NCBI GenBank assembly: GCA_937922705.1
Contig: CALAIW010000019.1
Coordinates: 1 to 56,444, forward strand
Source of the DNA: an uncultured bacterium
GTDB lineage: Bacteria; Atribacterota; Atribacteria; Atribacterales; Caldatribacteriaceae
Direction of reading: 5' to 3'
Length of the DNA: 56,444 bases
In this document: positions 16,612-24,612 of the stretch, in pieces
How the letters are laid out: every line of letters starts with the position of its first letter
Numbering within the stretch: the first letter of the stretch is position 1
Notes under the pieces: model-generated
Told to the model about the DNA's origin: nothing
Seen by the model: only the letters and a program-made list of their open reading frames with translations
Database searches by the model: none
Position numbers and translations under genes: made by a program

Positions 16612-16920
16612 TCACAGACCTGGAATGTTGAGACCACCAGTGATTTTTGCAAGCTCTTCCTGAGCCATTTCTCGAGAACGCCTGAGTGCCTCGTTCACTG
16701 CCACAAGCACAAGGTCCTGAAGCATCTCAACGTCTTTTTCCTCAAGGAGCCCTGGGTCGATACTGATACTCACAATCTCCTGCTGGCCGTTACAGGAAAC
16801 TCGAACCATCCCACCGCCACTTGTGGCCTCAACAATTCTTTGCTTGAGCTCTTCCTGCATTTTGGCAAGCTTAGCCTGCATCTTCTGAGCTTCCTTCATC
16901 AGATTTTTCCAGTTCTGCAT
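16612..16920 (-). CDS. ybaB: YbaB/EbfC nucleoid-associated protein
   Basis: A 102-residue DNA-binding protein of the YbaB/EbfC family. It starts MQNWKNLMKEAQKMQAKLAK and contains the family core EATSGGGMVRVSCNGQQEIV. The ATG at 16920 has AGGTGGGAAG upstream; an upstream start would add residues foreign to the family. The first 50 bases lie inside the dnaX 3' end in another frame. Found between dnaX and recR in most bacteria; it acts as a homodimer that coats DNA and affects expression. Confidence 0.93.
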   Translation of the reverse strand: MQNWKNLMKEAQKMQAKLAKMQEELKQRIVEATSGGGMVRVSCNGQQEIVSISIDPGLLEEKDVEMLQDLVLVAVNEALRRSREMAQEELAKITGGLNIPGL

Positions 16921-18460
16921 CTTCCCACCTGCCTTTCGGCTGTTCACTTGGGGTATAGTGCACAACCGTTCCCCCAAAAAGATTGACAATTTCTGGAAGG
17001 AGGGCGTTTTCCCCCTCTGGCCGCACCTGCACCTGATTCTCGCTTTCCTTTAATGTCCCAAAAGCAGTCGCAACCTGAGGAGTCTCTCCCTTTAAAACAC
17101 ATTCAATTCGGCACCGTTCTCCCCGTACTCGAAGTATAGCTTTCTCAAGAATTTCAAGGTTCTCTCTTCGTTCCACACTTTCTTTGTGAAACTGGCAATC
17201 TGGCCCAAAGGCGATAATAAGGCGTGAAGGCTCCTCGAATCGAACTTCGGCAAGCTGCAAAAAGGCGTAAAGCGATATTTTCGAGCGTTTAACCTCCTTA
17301 AGAATTTCCTGCCAGGAATCCGGCTGGGGCTGAGGTACGCTCCTTTTTTCAGGAAGAACTTTTTCTTTCTGCTCCAAGCGCTCTATTATATCAAGAAGAG
17401 CAACCTCAAGCAAAACACGAGCGTAAGGAAGACGACGAAGGTCCCCCTCAAGCACCCTTAAGCGATCAAGAACCTGTCGCAAGGCCTGGGGAGTGAAACC
17501 TTGGGCAAGAGCTTGTAATTCAATCCACCGGGACCTTGGAATACCAAAAAGGGGGCTATAATCAGCTACAAGGGCAACGACAAGGAGATCCCGAAAGTAT
17601 GCGATCAAACTCCCCACAATATCTTCTGGGCCAAGACCACGGACAAGCCACTCCTCAAGGGTAAGCAGGGCCTTCTCAAGGCTTCCCTCCTGGAGAAGCC
17701 TCAAGAAAGCATCGAGTTCCTTAGGCTCTATATCTCGGAGAATTTTTACCGCCAAAGGAAGAGAAATTTCCTTCTCCCCAAGAGCAAAAAGCTGCTCCAA
17801 AAGGCTCTCTGCATCCCGCAAAGAACCCAAGGCCTTACGGGCAACAAGGTGCAATGCTTCCTCGGCAACTGAAAATCCTTCAAAGGCGGCAATTTTTGCA
17901 AGCTGGGCGACAATGACATCATGCGGGATAGGGTTGAAAATAAGCTTAACACAGCGAGAAAGAACGGTTTCGGGTAGACGCTTCGGATCAGTTGTAGCCA
18001 AAACAAAGACCACGTGTTCTGGAGGTTCCTCTAGGGTTTTGAGAAGGGCATTAAAAGCTTCCTGGGTGAGCATGTGAACCTCATCGATAATGTATACCTT
18101 AAAGCGGGATTCAAGGGGAGCATACTTAACGTTTTCCCGGAGTTCCCGTACCTCATCAATGCCTCGGTGCGACGCTGCGTCGATTTCGATGACATCAAGA
18201 GATCTTCCTTGCCGAATCGCAGTACACGAGGAACACGCCCCACAGGGCTCAGGAGTGACACCTTTCTCGCAGTTTAGAGCCATAGCAAGTACCCGGGCTG
18301 TGGTGGTTTTTCCAACCCCCCGGGGACCGCAAAAGAGGTAGGCATGAGAGATACGCTGTGCCTGAAGCCCATGAACCAGGACTTTGACAACGACGTCCTG
18401 ACCAACGATATCTTCAAAACGGTATGGTCTCCACTTTCGATAGAGCGCAAGGTACGGCAA
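16871..18460 (-). CDS. dnaX: DNA polymerase III gamma/tau subunit
   Basis: A 529-residue clamp-loader ATPase. N-terminal AAA+ module: YLALYRKWRPYRFEDIVGQ, Walker A GPRGVGKTT, a zinc-binding Cys set (CEKGVTPEPCGACSSC), Walker B with DEVHML and sensor 1 LATTDPKRLPETVLSRC. The C-terminal part is the tau-type polymerase- and helicase-binding region. The start is TTG at 18460, preceded by AGAGGTG; the frame stays open upstream but that sequence is the SRP RNA, so the apparent 65-residue extension is not protein. I did not find a clear slippery site for making the short gamma form. Confidence 0.95.
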   Translation of the reverse strand: MPYLALYRKWRPYRFEDIVGQDVVVKVLVHGLQAQRISHAYLFCGPRGVGKTTTARVLAMALNCEKGVTPEPCGACSSCTAIRQGRSLDVIEIDAASHRGIDEVRELRENVKYAPLESRFKVYIIDEVHMLTQEAFNALLKTLEEPPEHVVFVLATTDPKRLPETVLSRCVKLIFNPIPHDVIVAQLAKIAAFEGFSVAEEALHLVARKALGSLRDAESLLEQLFALGEKEISLPLAVKILRDIEPKELDAFLRLLQEGSLEKALLTLEEWLVRGLGPEDIVGSLIAYFRDLLVVALVADYSPLFGIPRSRWIELQALAQGFTPQALRQVLDRLRVLEGDLRRLPYARVLLEVALLDIIERLEQKEKVLPEKRSVPQPQPDSWQEILKEVKRSKISLYAFLQLAEVRFEEPSRLIIAFGPDCQFHKESVERRENLEILEKAILRVRGERCRIECVLKGETPQVATAFGTLKESENQVQVRPEGENALLPEIVNLFGGTVVHYTPSEQPKGRWEDAELEKSDEGSSEDAG

Positions 18461-18486
18461 GGAAACACCTCTAAAAAACCATAAAA

Positions 18487-18770
18487 TTGCCTCTAATCGT
18501 GCACCGTCACTCGATCGCTTTCTTCCAGCCGTACCAGGACTGGTAGCTCCGGTCAGGCACCCCTGCGGCACCCGAAGAGCCTCGCGTACCGTTGCTCCCT
18601 TCCGGGCCTGGCGGGGTTGGCGAGGATTCGTCGCGCAGGACCCAACCCTCAACACCCCTTTTTCCCGGCCAACACTGCAAGAAAGGACCTCATGCCGGAA
18701 TTCGACCCTGCTATAGCGGATTGCAGGTACAGGGCACCGCTAACTCCCCGTCTAGCACGATTAGAGGCAA
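18487..18770 (-). ncRNA. ffs: Signal recognition particle RNA, large bacterial form
   Basis: A 284-base RNA gene. The ends are marked by a perfect 16-bp terminal helix: TTGCCTCTAATCGTGC (18755-18770) pairs with its complement at 18487-18502. The Ffh-binding domain IV is seen as CCAGGCCCGGAAGGGAGCAA with the GGAA loop, and the 5' part holds the Alu-domain segment CCTGCAATCCGCTATAGCAGG. This is the long, Alu-containing SRP RNA of the Bacillus/Thermotoga type, not the short 4.5S form. A TTTTATGGTTTTTT stretch after the terminal helix can end transcription. It starts 3 bases after the CCA of tRNA-Ser. Confidence 0.95.
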
Positions 18771-18773
18771 ACC

Positions 18774-18868
18774 TGGCGGAGAGGGTGGGATTCGAACCCA
18801 CGAGGCAGGTCTTATCCCTGCCTACCCGCTCTCCAGGCGGGCGCCTTCGTCCACTCAGCCACCTCTCC
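18774..18868 (-). tRNA. tRNA-Ser (anticodon GGA)
   Basis: A 95-base tRNA including an encoded CCA. The acceptor GGAGAGG pairs with CCTCTCC, the D-loop begins GGCTGAGTGGAC, the anticodon loop CTGGAGA reads GGA, there is a long class II variable arm, and the T-loop is GGTTCGAATCC. It directly precedes the SRP RNA, as in Bacillus subtilis. Confidence 0.97.
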
Positions 18869-18887
18869 CCTTTCTCTTCCACGTTAC

Positions 18888-18916
18888 ATTATAGAAGGGC
18901 CAGGAATTTTTTACAA
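18888..18916 (-). promoter_or_regulatory. Promoter of tRNA-Ser/SRP RNA
   Basis: Minus-strand -35 TTGTAA (18911-18916), 17-base spacer and a perfect -10 TATAAT (18888-18893). Expected transcription start is about 12 bases before the tRNA. This is one of the two best sigma-70/SigA promoters in the window and may drive the whole block down to porB. Confidence 0.85.
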
Positions 18917-18934
18917 GTTGACCTTTTCTTTATG

Positions 18935-18966
18935 AGGCCTTGGGCTTTTGCAAAAGCCCAAGGCCT
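18935..18966. terminator. 32-bp perfect palindrome between hydA and tRNA-Ser
   Basis: Arms AGGCCTTGGGCTTTTG and complement, no spacer. It sits about 40 bases after the hydA stop and just upstream of the tRNA-Ser promoter, so it most likely ends the hydrogenase transcript. Neither strand has a proper U-run after the stem, which is unusual for an intrinsic terminator. Confidence 0.65.
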
Positions 18967-19006
18967 GGTGCACTTCTTGCTTTGACTTCCTTTTGGCTAG
19001 ATACCT

Positions 19007-21046
19007 TCAAGCCTCGTACACTTCCTCAAGTTTCGGAAGGATTATGTTCTCAAAAATCTCCTTAAGGTTTTCCTCGCCCACACCAGAAACGATCTCCTCA
19101 TTTACCCGAATGTTAGGCCCCTTGGCACAGCGTTCCAAGCAAAATGTTGCCCCAACGCTTATGCGGTCCTCAACACCGTATTCTTTGGCCATTTTGAGGA
19201 GTTTCTGCAGGATATTGTACGAACCCCTAAGGTAACAGCTTGTGCCTACACAAACAGCCACGTCTACTTTGCGAGCACTTTTCGCCTCTTGAATTCGAAT
19301 GACCTCATCGGAAATGCGACGTCTCGAATAGTAGTGAGTGTGCAGGTATCGCTCAGCAAGTTCACTTCCTGGATGCTTGAGCCAGCGCTCGTAAATGAGT
19401 TTAACCGCTGGGTTATCCTGAGCTTTACGCACAGGGCTCAGGCGGTCAGCATTGTAGAGTCCCTCGGCACGTTTTTTGAGTACCATCTGGTAGTCAGGAT
19501 ACCCAAGGGGCATACCTCCACCACCAATACAGCCACCGGGACAATTCATAACCTCTATGAAGTCATACGAGCGCTTTCCTTCTCGCACTTCCTGGATAAG
19601 CCGTTGTGCATGAGCAAGACCATGTACTATGGCGACTCGCACGGGTCTTCCATCAAAGTCAACCTCAGCCTCTCTGACGCTCTCGAAACCCCGAACCGCT
19701 TTGAACTCTACTTCTTTGAGTTCCTTGCCCGTAAGACGCTCATAGGCATAGCGGAGCACCGCCTCGGTCACGCCACCAGTAACCCCAAAAAGTACCCCAG
19801 CTCCGCTTCCAGCACTCAAGGGAACATCAAAGGGTATGGGGTCAAGCTCGCGAAAATCAATGTTGGCCATTTTGATCATCTTGATGGTTTCTTGGGCAGA
19901 AAGAACAAGGTCAACGTCAGGAATGCCGTCGTGGACATACTCGGCCCGTCTCGCCTCGAATTTCTTTGCCACACAGGGCATTATGGAAACAGAAACGAGG
20001 CGTTCATTGGGGACATTCTCCATCTTTGACACAAAGTTCCGAATGACTGAGCCAAAGACTTGCTGGGGCGAGCGAACCGAAGAGAGATGCTCAAGGTAAA
20101 AGGGGTAATTGCGTTCGGCAAAAACAACCCAGGACGGACAACAGGAGGTGAATTGAGGAAGGCGGGAATTGCTCTGCAACCTTCGGAAGAACTCCTCTGC
20201 TTCTTCCACTACAACAAGATCAGCGCTGAAAGAAGTATCATACACCCGGTCAAAACCAATTTTCTTCAGGGCTGCAACAATTTTTCCGGTTGTGATTTCT
20301 CCAGGCGGGAGGCCAAAGGCTTCACCAATGGCTACCCGGACTGCCGGGGCAATTTGGGCAACAACAAATTTTTCTGGGTCAAGCACTGCTTTCCAGGCAG
20401 CATCAAGCTCAGACTTCACAACCAAAGCTGCAGTAGGACAGCGAATGGCACATTGTCCACAGTACACGCACTCAACTTCTGCAAGCTTTTTCCCAAAAGC
20501 TGGCTCAACCTGGGCTTTTGCCCCCCGGTGGGTAAAGTCGTAGATACCAATGCCCTCAATTTCTCGGCAGGCCCGGACACAATCACCACAGAGGATACAC
20601 CGGTTCGGATCCCGCACCAGAGAAAAGGTAGATTCGTCTTTGGGAAGTTTTTCCGTTCGCTCTCCAAAACGCACTTTTGTGATTCCCATACGAGAGGCCA
20701 TTTCTTGAAGCCTACAATTCAAGTTTCGTTCACATACGGTGCAGTCCCGATCGTGGTTTGCAAGGTACAGTTCAACTATCATCTTGCGAGCCTCAAGAAC
20801 TCTTGCAGTGTTTGTTCGGATGACCATACCGGGTTCAGGAGGCGTGGAACACGAAGGCATAAGCCCCCTTCCCTCAACCTCTACAAGACACATCCGGCAA
20901 GCCCCATAAACGCTGAGATCCGAATGGTAACAGAAAGTTGGGATGTCGATATTTGCTTTTCGTGCTACTTCAAGGATGTTCTTTTCCCCCTCGAGAGGAA
21001 TCTCCTGACCGTCAACAATGATCACTTTCTTCTCGGTATCACTCAT
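19007..21046 (-). CDS. hydA: [FeFe]-hydrogenase catalytic subunit HydA
   Basis: A 679-residue cytoplasmic enzyme that forms H2. Domains in order: plant-type [2Fe-2S] (Cys39-66), His-ligated [4Fe-4S] (H98 with C102, C105, C111), two [4Fe-4S] ferredoxin motifs (C150-C160 and C193-C203), the H-cluster domain with TSCCPSW (C302 proton relay, C303 ligand), MPCVAKK (C358) and NCPGGC (C502, C506), then a C-terminal thioredoxin-like [2Fe-2S] domain (C599, C604, C636, C640). The ATG at 21046 has GGAGGAGGAAGG upstream and overlaps hydB by 8 bases. With HydB and HydC it forms the trimeric, probably electron-bifurcating, NADH/ferredoxin enzyme known from Thermotoga maritima. Confidence 0.97.
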   Translation of the reverse strand: MSDTEKKVIIVDGQEIPLEGEKNILEVARKANIDIPTFCYHSDLSVYGACRMCLVEVEGRGLMPSCSTPPEPGMVIRTNTARVLEARKMIVELYLANHDRDCTVCERNLNCRLQEMASRMGITKVRFGERTEKLPKDESTFSLVRDPNRCILCGDCVRACREIEGIGIYDFTHRGAKAQVEPAFGKKLAEVECVYCGQCAIRCPTAALVVKSELDAAWKAVLDPEKFVVAQIAPAVRVAIGEAFGLPPGEITTGKIVAALKKIGFDRVYDTSFSADLVVVEEAEEFFRRLQSNSRLPQFTSCCPSWVVFAERNYPFYLEHLSSVRSPQQVFGSVIRNFVSKMENVPNERLVSVSIMPCVAKKFEARRAEYVHDGIPDVDLVLSAQETIKMIKMANIDFRELDPIPFDVPLSAGSGAGVLFGVTGGVTEAVLRYAYERLTGKELKEVEFKAVRGFESVREAEVDFDGRPVRVAIVHGLAHAQRLIQEVREGKRSYDFIEVMNCPGGCIGGGGMPLGYPDYQMVLKKRAEGLYNADRLSPVRKAQDNPAVKLIYERWLKHPGSELAERYLHTHYYSRRRISDEVIRIQEAKSARKVDVAVCVGTSCYLRGSYNILQKLLKMAKEYGVEDRISVGATFCLERCAKGPNIRVNEEIVSGVGEENLKEIFENIILPKLEEVYEA

Positions 21047-22940
21047 TGTCCTTCCTCCTCCAACGTACAACAATAGCATCAAAGGGACAAGCCTCAAAGC
21101 AGGAACCACACTTTATGCACTTTGTTTGGTCAATGACGTATGGGACTTTAGGACGACCAGAGATACAGGCAACTGGACAGACCCGGGCACACTTGCCACA
21201 GGTTCGGCATTTATCCGGGTCAATCCAAAACTCCCGCATTGCCTGACACACACGGGCTGGACAAACCTTATGAACCACGTGATCAATGTACTCATCGCGG
21301 AAGTACCGTAGCGTCGTAAGAACTGGATTCGGTGCTGTTTTTCCAAGACCGCACAAAGAGGCGTCTTTCACTACCAGAGCAGTTTCCTCAAGAAGCTCAA
21401 GGTCTTCAAGGGTTGCCCTGCCATCCACAATTTTCTGAAGAATGCTGAGCATGTGCTTGGTTCCCTCACGACAGGGAACGCACTTTCCACAAGATTCACT
21501 CTGCGTGAAACTCATGAAAAAGCGAGCAACCTCAACGATGCAGGTGTCCTCATCAAGAACCACAAGACCCCCAGAGCCCATAATCGCTCCAGCCCCACAG
21601 AGGGAGTCGTAATCCACTGGAAGGTCAAGATACGCCTCAGGAAGGCACCCCCCAGATGGTCCACCAATTTGCACCGCCTTGAACCGTTTATCGCCTTGAA
21701 TACCCCCACCAACCTCAAAGATGAGTTCCCGCAAGGTAATGCCCATGGGAACCTCGACAAGACCGGTGTTTTTCACTTTTCCAGTAAGGGCGAAGGTTTT
21801 TGTCCCAGGGCTTGTTGTCGTTCCAAAAGAACGGAACCACTCTGCACCCTTAAGGATGATTATCGGAACATTTGCCAGAGTCTCTACATTATTGATAACC
21901 GTGGGCTTTCCCCAAAGCCCTTTCTGTGCCGGGTACGGTGGCCGAGGATTCGGCATGCCCCGCTTCCCCTCAATGGAAGCAATAAGCGCTGTTTCTTCCC
22001 CACACACAAAGGCCCCTGCACCTTCTTTAATATGAACGTTGAAGGAAAACCCACTGCCAAAAATATTCTCACCAAGTAAACCGGCTGCATACGCATCCTG
22101 AATAGCCTTACGAAGCCGCTTCACTGCAAGGGGGTATTCCGCTCGAACGTAAATGTACCCTTCACTTGCTCCTATGGCATACCCAGCAATAGCCAGACCC
22201 TCAATAACCGAGTGTGGATCTCCTTCCATAAGACAACGATTCATGAAAGCTCCCGGGTCGCCTTCGTCACCATTACACACCACGTATTTCTGATTTGCCC
22301 GTACCATACGAGCAAGCTGCCATTTTCGACCCGTGGGGAACCCACCACCCCCACGGCCTCGTAAACCAGATTTCATAATCTCTCCAATGACGTCATCAGG
22401 GGTCATTTCTGTGAGAACTTTTGCAAGAGCAAGGTAACCATCACGTGCTAAGTACTCGTCAAGATTCTCCGGGTTAATGCTTCCACAATTGCGAAGAACG
22501 AGCCGAATTTGCTTACGGTAAAATGGATCGTCTCTCATGAGAGGCCAGTACCTTACTTGGCCATTGGTTGCCTCTTGCTGGACGAGCCGGTACACGACCT
22601 CTCCTTTCTCTACAGTCCTCTCCACGATTTCCTCTACATCATCAGGGCGCACTCGGAGATATTGAATACCCTGGGGCTCAATGCGAACTCGTGGACCAGT
22701 TTCGCAGATACCCATACACCCCGTGGGGCAAAGGGGAAAGCTACTTTTTTCCTCTTTCTCAAAAACAACAGAAGCACTGAGACTCTTTGCCCCGAGTACT
22801 TCAACGAACTTTTCATACACTGCCTCAGCACCCTTTGCCAGGCATCCTGTACCCATACATACCAGGATACGCTTCGGGTTTTCCCGCTCGCGCAAAAGAG
22901 CAGTATACTCTTCGAGTTCTTTCCGAGTCGTAAACTTCAT
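21039..22940 (-). CDS. hydB: NADH-linked hydrogenase subunit HydB (NuoF-like)
   Basis: A 633-residue flavoprotein. It has an N-terminal thioredoxin-like [2Fe-2S] domain (C28, C33 in CMGTGCLAKG), the NuoF core with the NADH/FMN glycine-rich segment GLRGRGGGGFPTGRKW and GAGAFVCGEETALIASIEG, the [4Fe-4S] motif SCGKCVPCREGT, and a C-terminal pair of [4Fe-4S] motifs (CRTCGKCARVCP; CIKCGSCFEACP). It carries the NADH site and the proposed flavin bifurcation centre. It overlaps hydC by 4 bases and hydA by 8. Confidence 0.97.
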   Translation of the reverse strand: MKFTTRKELEEYTALLRERENPKRILVCMGTGCLAKGAEAVYEKFVEVLGAKSLSASVVFEKEEKSSFPLCPTGCMGICETGPRVRIEPQGIQYLRVRPDDVEEIVERTVEKGEVVYRLVQQEATNGQVRYWPLMRDDPFYRKQIRLVLRNCGSINPENLDEYLARDGYLALAKVLTEMTPDDVIGEIMKSGLRGRGGGGFPTGRKWQLARMVRANQKYVVCNGDEGDPGAFMNRCLMEGDPHSVIEGLAIAGYAIGASEGYIYVRAEYPLAVKRLRKAIQDAYAAGLLGENIFGSGFSFNVHIKEGAGAFVCGEETALIASIEGKRGMPNPRPPYPAQKGLWGKPTVINNVETLANVPIIILKGAEWFRSFGTTTSPGTKTFALTGKVKNTGLVEVPMGITLRELIFEVGGGIQGDKRFKAVQIGGPSGGCLPEAYLDLPVDYDSLCGAGAIMGSGGLVVLDEDTCIVEVARFFMSFTQSESCGKCVPCREGTKHMLSILQKIVDGRATLEDLELLEETALVVKDASLCGLGKTAPNPVLTTLRYFRDEYIDHVVHKVCPARVCQAMREFWIDPDKCRTCGKCARVCPVACISGRPKVPYVIDQTKCIKCGSCFEACPFDAIVVRWRRKDNE

Positions 22941-23443
22941 GATACTTCATCCCCCCGCTCAAGAGCCTCAAGAACGTGCCGCACTTTCTCCTCATCCATG
23001 GGACCATAAACACGATTATCCACTGCTATAACCGGAGCAAGGGCACAGGCTCCGATGCAGGCCACCGTTTCCACCGTAAAGAGAAGGTCTCCGGTGGTCT
23101 GTTCACCGTCCCGAAGGCCAAGGTATTCCCGTATGGCTTTTAAAACCTTTTCCGAGCCCTTGACGTGACAAGCGGTTCCATCACAAACCCGGATGATATG
23201 TTTCCCCTTTGGCTTAAGAGAAAACTGGGCATAAAAGGTAGCCACTCCATAGACATACGCTGGCGAAACCCGCAAGGCTGTGGCTACATAGGTGAGAATT
23301 TCTTCTGGGAGATAACGGTATTCCTCCTGGATTTCCTGGAGAATGCCAATAAGGTTAGAGGGATTGTATCCGTGCTTCTCAAGAATAGCGTTGACCTTTT
23401 CAAAGCTTCGGCTCAGCGCAACACCTTGTTCCGGTTTTTCCAC
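22937..23443 (-). CDS. hydC: NADH-linked hydrogenase subunit HydC (NuoE-like)
   Basis: A 168-residue NuoE-type protein: helical N-terminal domain (LIGILQEIQEEYRYLPEEIL) and a thioredoxin-like [2Fe-2S] domain with ligands in RVCDGTACHVKG and ACIGACALAP. I use the GTG at 23443, which has GGAGG 8 bases upstream; a TTG 21 bases earlier lacks a ribosome-binding site. Starting there leaves a 14-base gap after the phosphatase gene. Confidence 0.95.
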   Translation of the reverse strand: MEKPEQGVALSRSFEKVNAILEKHGYNPSNLIGILQEIQEEYRYLPEEILTYVATALRVSPAYVYGVATFYAQFSLKPKGKHIIRVCDGTACHVKGSEKVLKAIREYLGLRDGEQTTGDLLFTVETVACIGACALAPVIAVDNRVYGPMDEEKVRHVLEALERGDEVS

Positions 23444-23457
23444 AGTCTTCACCTCCA

Positions 23458-24612
23458 CTAGCAATACTCAAGGTACACAATCTTTTCTCTTTTCCGAAGC
23501 TCCTCTGCAATCTCCTCAAGAATTCGTGCCTTAAGCGAAAGCTCTCCCGAGAGCTTGGGATTCTGATGGGCAGGGTTTATAGCCCGTCCTCCGATAATCG
23601 TCACCTCATCAGCCTCAAGAAGGAGCGCAAGGAGCCTGCTTGCCCCATCCTTCTCGTACTGTACATCACGCTCGGTAACCCCCTGACGGAGGCGGCGAAG
23701 AACCAGAGATAAAGTCAGTACTCCTTCGGTCAAAAGATCAACTCCCTCAAGAACACCCACTGGAGGAACATCCTCCCGGAGGGATTCAAGATCCACACGG
23801 ATTTCTTTCCCTAAAAATCGGGCAAGAATGTTTCCCGTTGTCCCACCACAAATAGCCTTCTTGCCAGGGAAAGTAAGAACTCGTTGTACAATCTCTCTGT
23901 CCCTCTCGGGATTTTCTGGTGGTCCCGCCCAGAGAATAAGGCGCCGGGGCAGACGGATCTTGGCCACGACGCAGGTAGCATCGTCCCCGGGTCTTCCCTG
24001 GTAAAGCTTTTTTGTCGTCTCAATGATGCGAAGTGCCAGAGTTTGTGCATCCATATGTTCGTTCACCGTGCTTTCCAAAAACGAAGCAATTTTTTCCCAT
24101 CTCCACCCAAGATTCCAGAGCCCTCCAATGCCAGCATGGACTACTCCATCGGTAACACCAACAATCCAGTCATTTCGTTGGAGACGAATGTTAGCCTCAA
24201 GTACTGTGCGCTTTCCTATCTCACGCTTCCTCCGCTCAAGGTACATGACTCTTCCATTCCGAACCCAAAAAAGAGGCGGGTTGTCAAACTCGGCGATATA
24301 CGTTTCTCCATCAGACAGTATCTGCACTACCGAAAAGGTACTGTAGGCAATTTTCCGGACCCGGCAGACCGGCAGAGTTTCCGCAAGGGTTTCCACCACA
24401 TCATCAAGGGACGAGCTTCTCCGGAGCATGGAAACGATAATCCGGGAGGTCAAAGTTGAGAGAATATTGGCCTTCACCCCACTCCCAAGGCCATCAGACC
24501 AGGCAAAAACAGCAGTATCTTCCCCTTTTTCATAACTCACACTATCCCCACAGAGTTCCTCACCCCATTTGGCAAGCTGCGCATAAGCAATTTCTACAAA
24601 GAGGTCCCTCAT
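23458..24612 (-). CDS. SpoIIE-type PP2C protein phosphatase
   Basis: A 384-residue protein with an N-terminal PP2C/SpoIIE phosphatase domain: metal-binding Asp in AWSDGLGSGVKAN, NDWIVGVTDGVVHAGIGG and GRPGDDATCVVAKI. The C-terminal part (from about residue 240, ENPERDREIVQRVLTFPGKK then AICGGTTGNI) is a separate conserved region of unknown role. In Clostridia and relatives this gene sits with hydS and hydABC (for example the hfs locus of Thermoanaerobacterium), where a role in H2-linked signalling has been proposed. It overlaps hydS by 4 bases. A matching anti-sigma or kinase partner is not in the window. Confidence 0.92.
   Translation of the reverse strand: MRDLFVEIAYAQLAKWGEELCGDSVSYEKGEDTAVFAWSDGLGSGVKANILSTLTSRIIVSMLRRSSSLDDVVETLAETLPVCRVRKIAYSTFSVVQILSDGETYIAEFDNPPLFWVRNGRVMYLERRKREIGKRTVLEANIRLQRNDWIVGVTDGVVHAGIGGLWNLGWRWEKIASFLESTVNEHMDAQTLALRIIETTKKLYQGRPGDDATCVVAKIRLPRRLILWAGPPENPERDREIVQRVLTFPGKKAICGGTTGNILARFLGKEIRVDLESLREDVPPVGVLEGVDLLTEGVLTLSLVLRRLRQGVTERDVQYEKDGASRLLALLLEADEVTIIGGRAINPAHQNPKLSGELSLKARILEEIAEELRKREKIVYLEYC

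Noticed and set aside
18461-18655. 65-residue N-terminal extension of dnaX
   Set aside because: The extension is read from the SRP RNA sequence; a TTG with its own ribosome-binding site at 18460 begins the conserved YLALYRKWRP segment.
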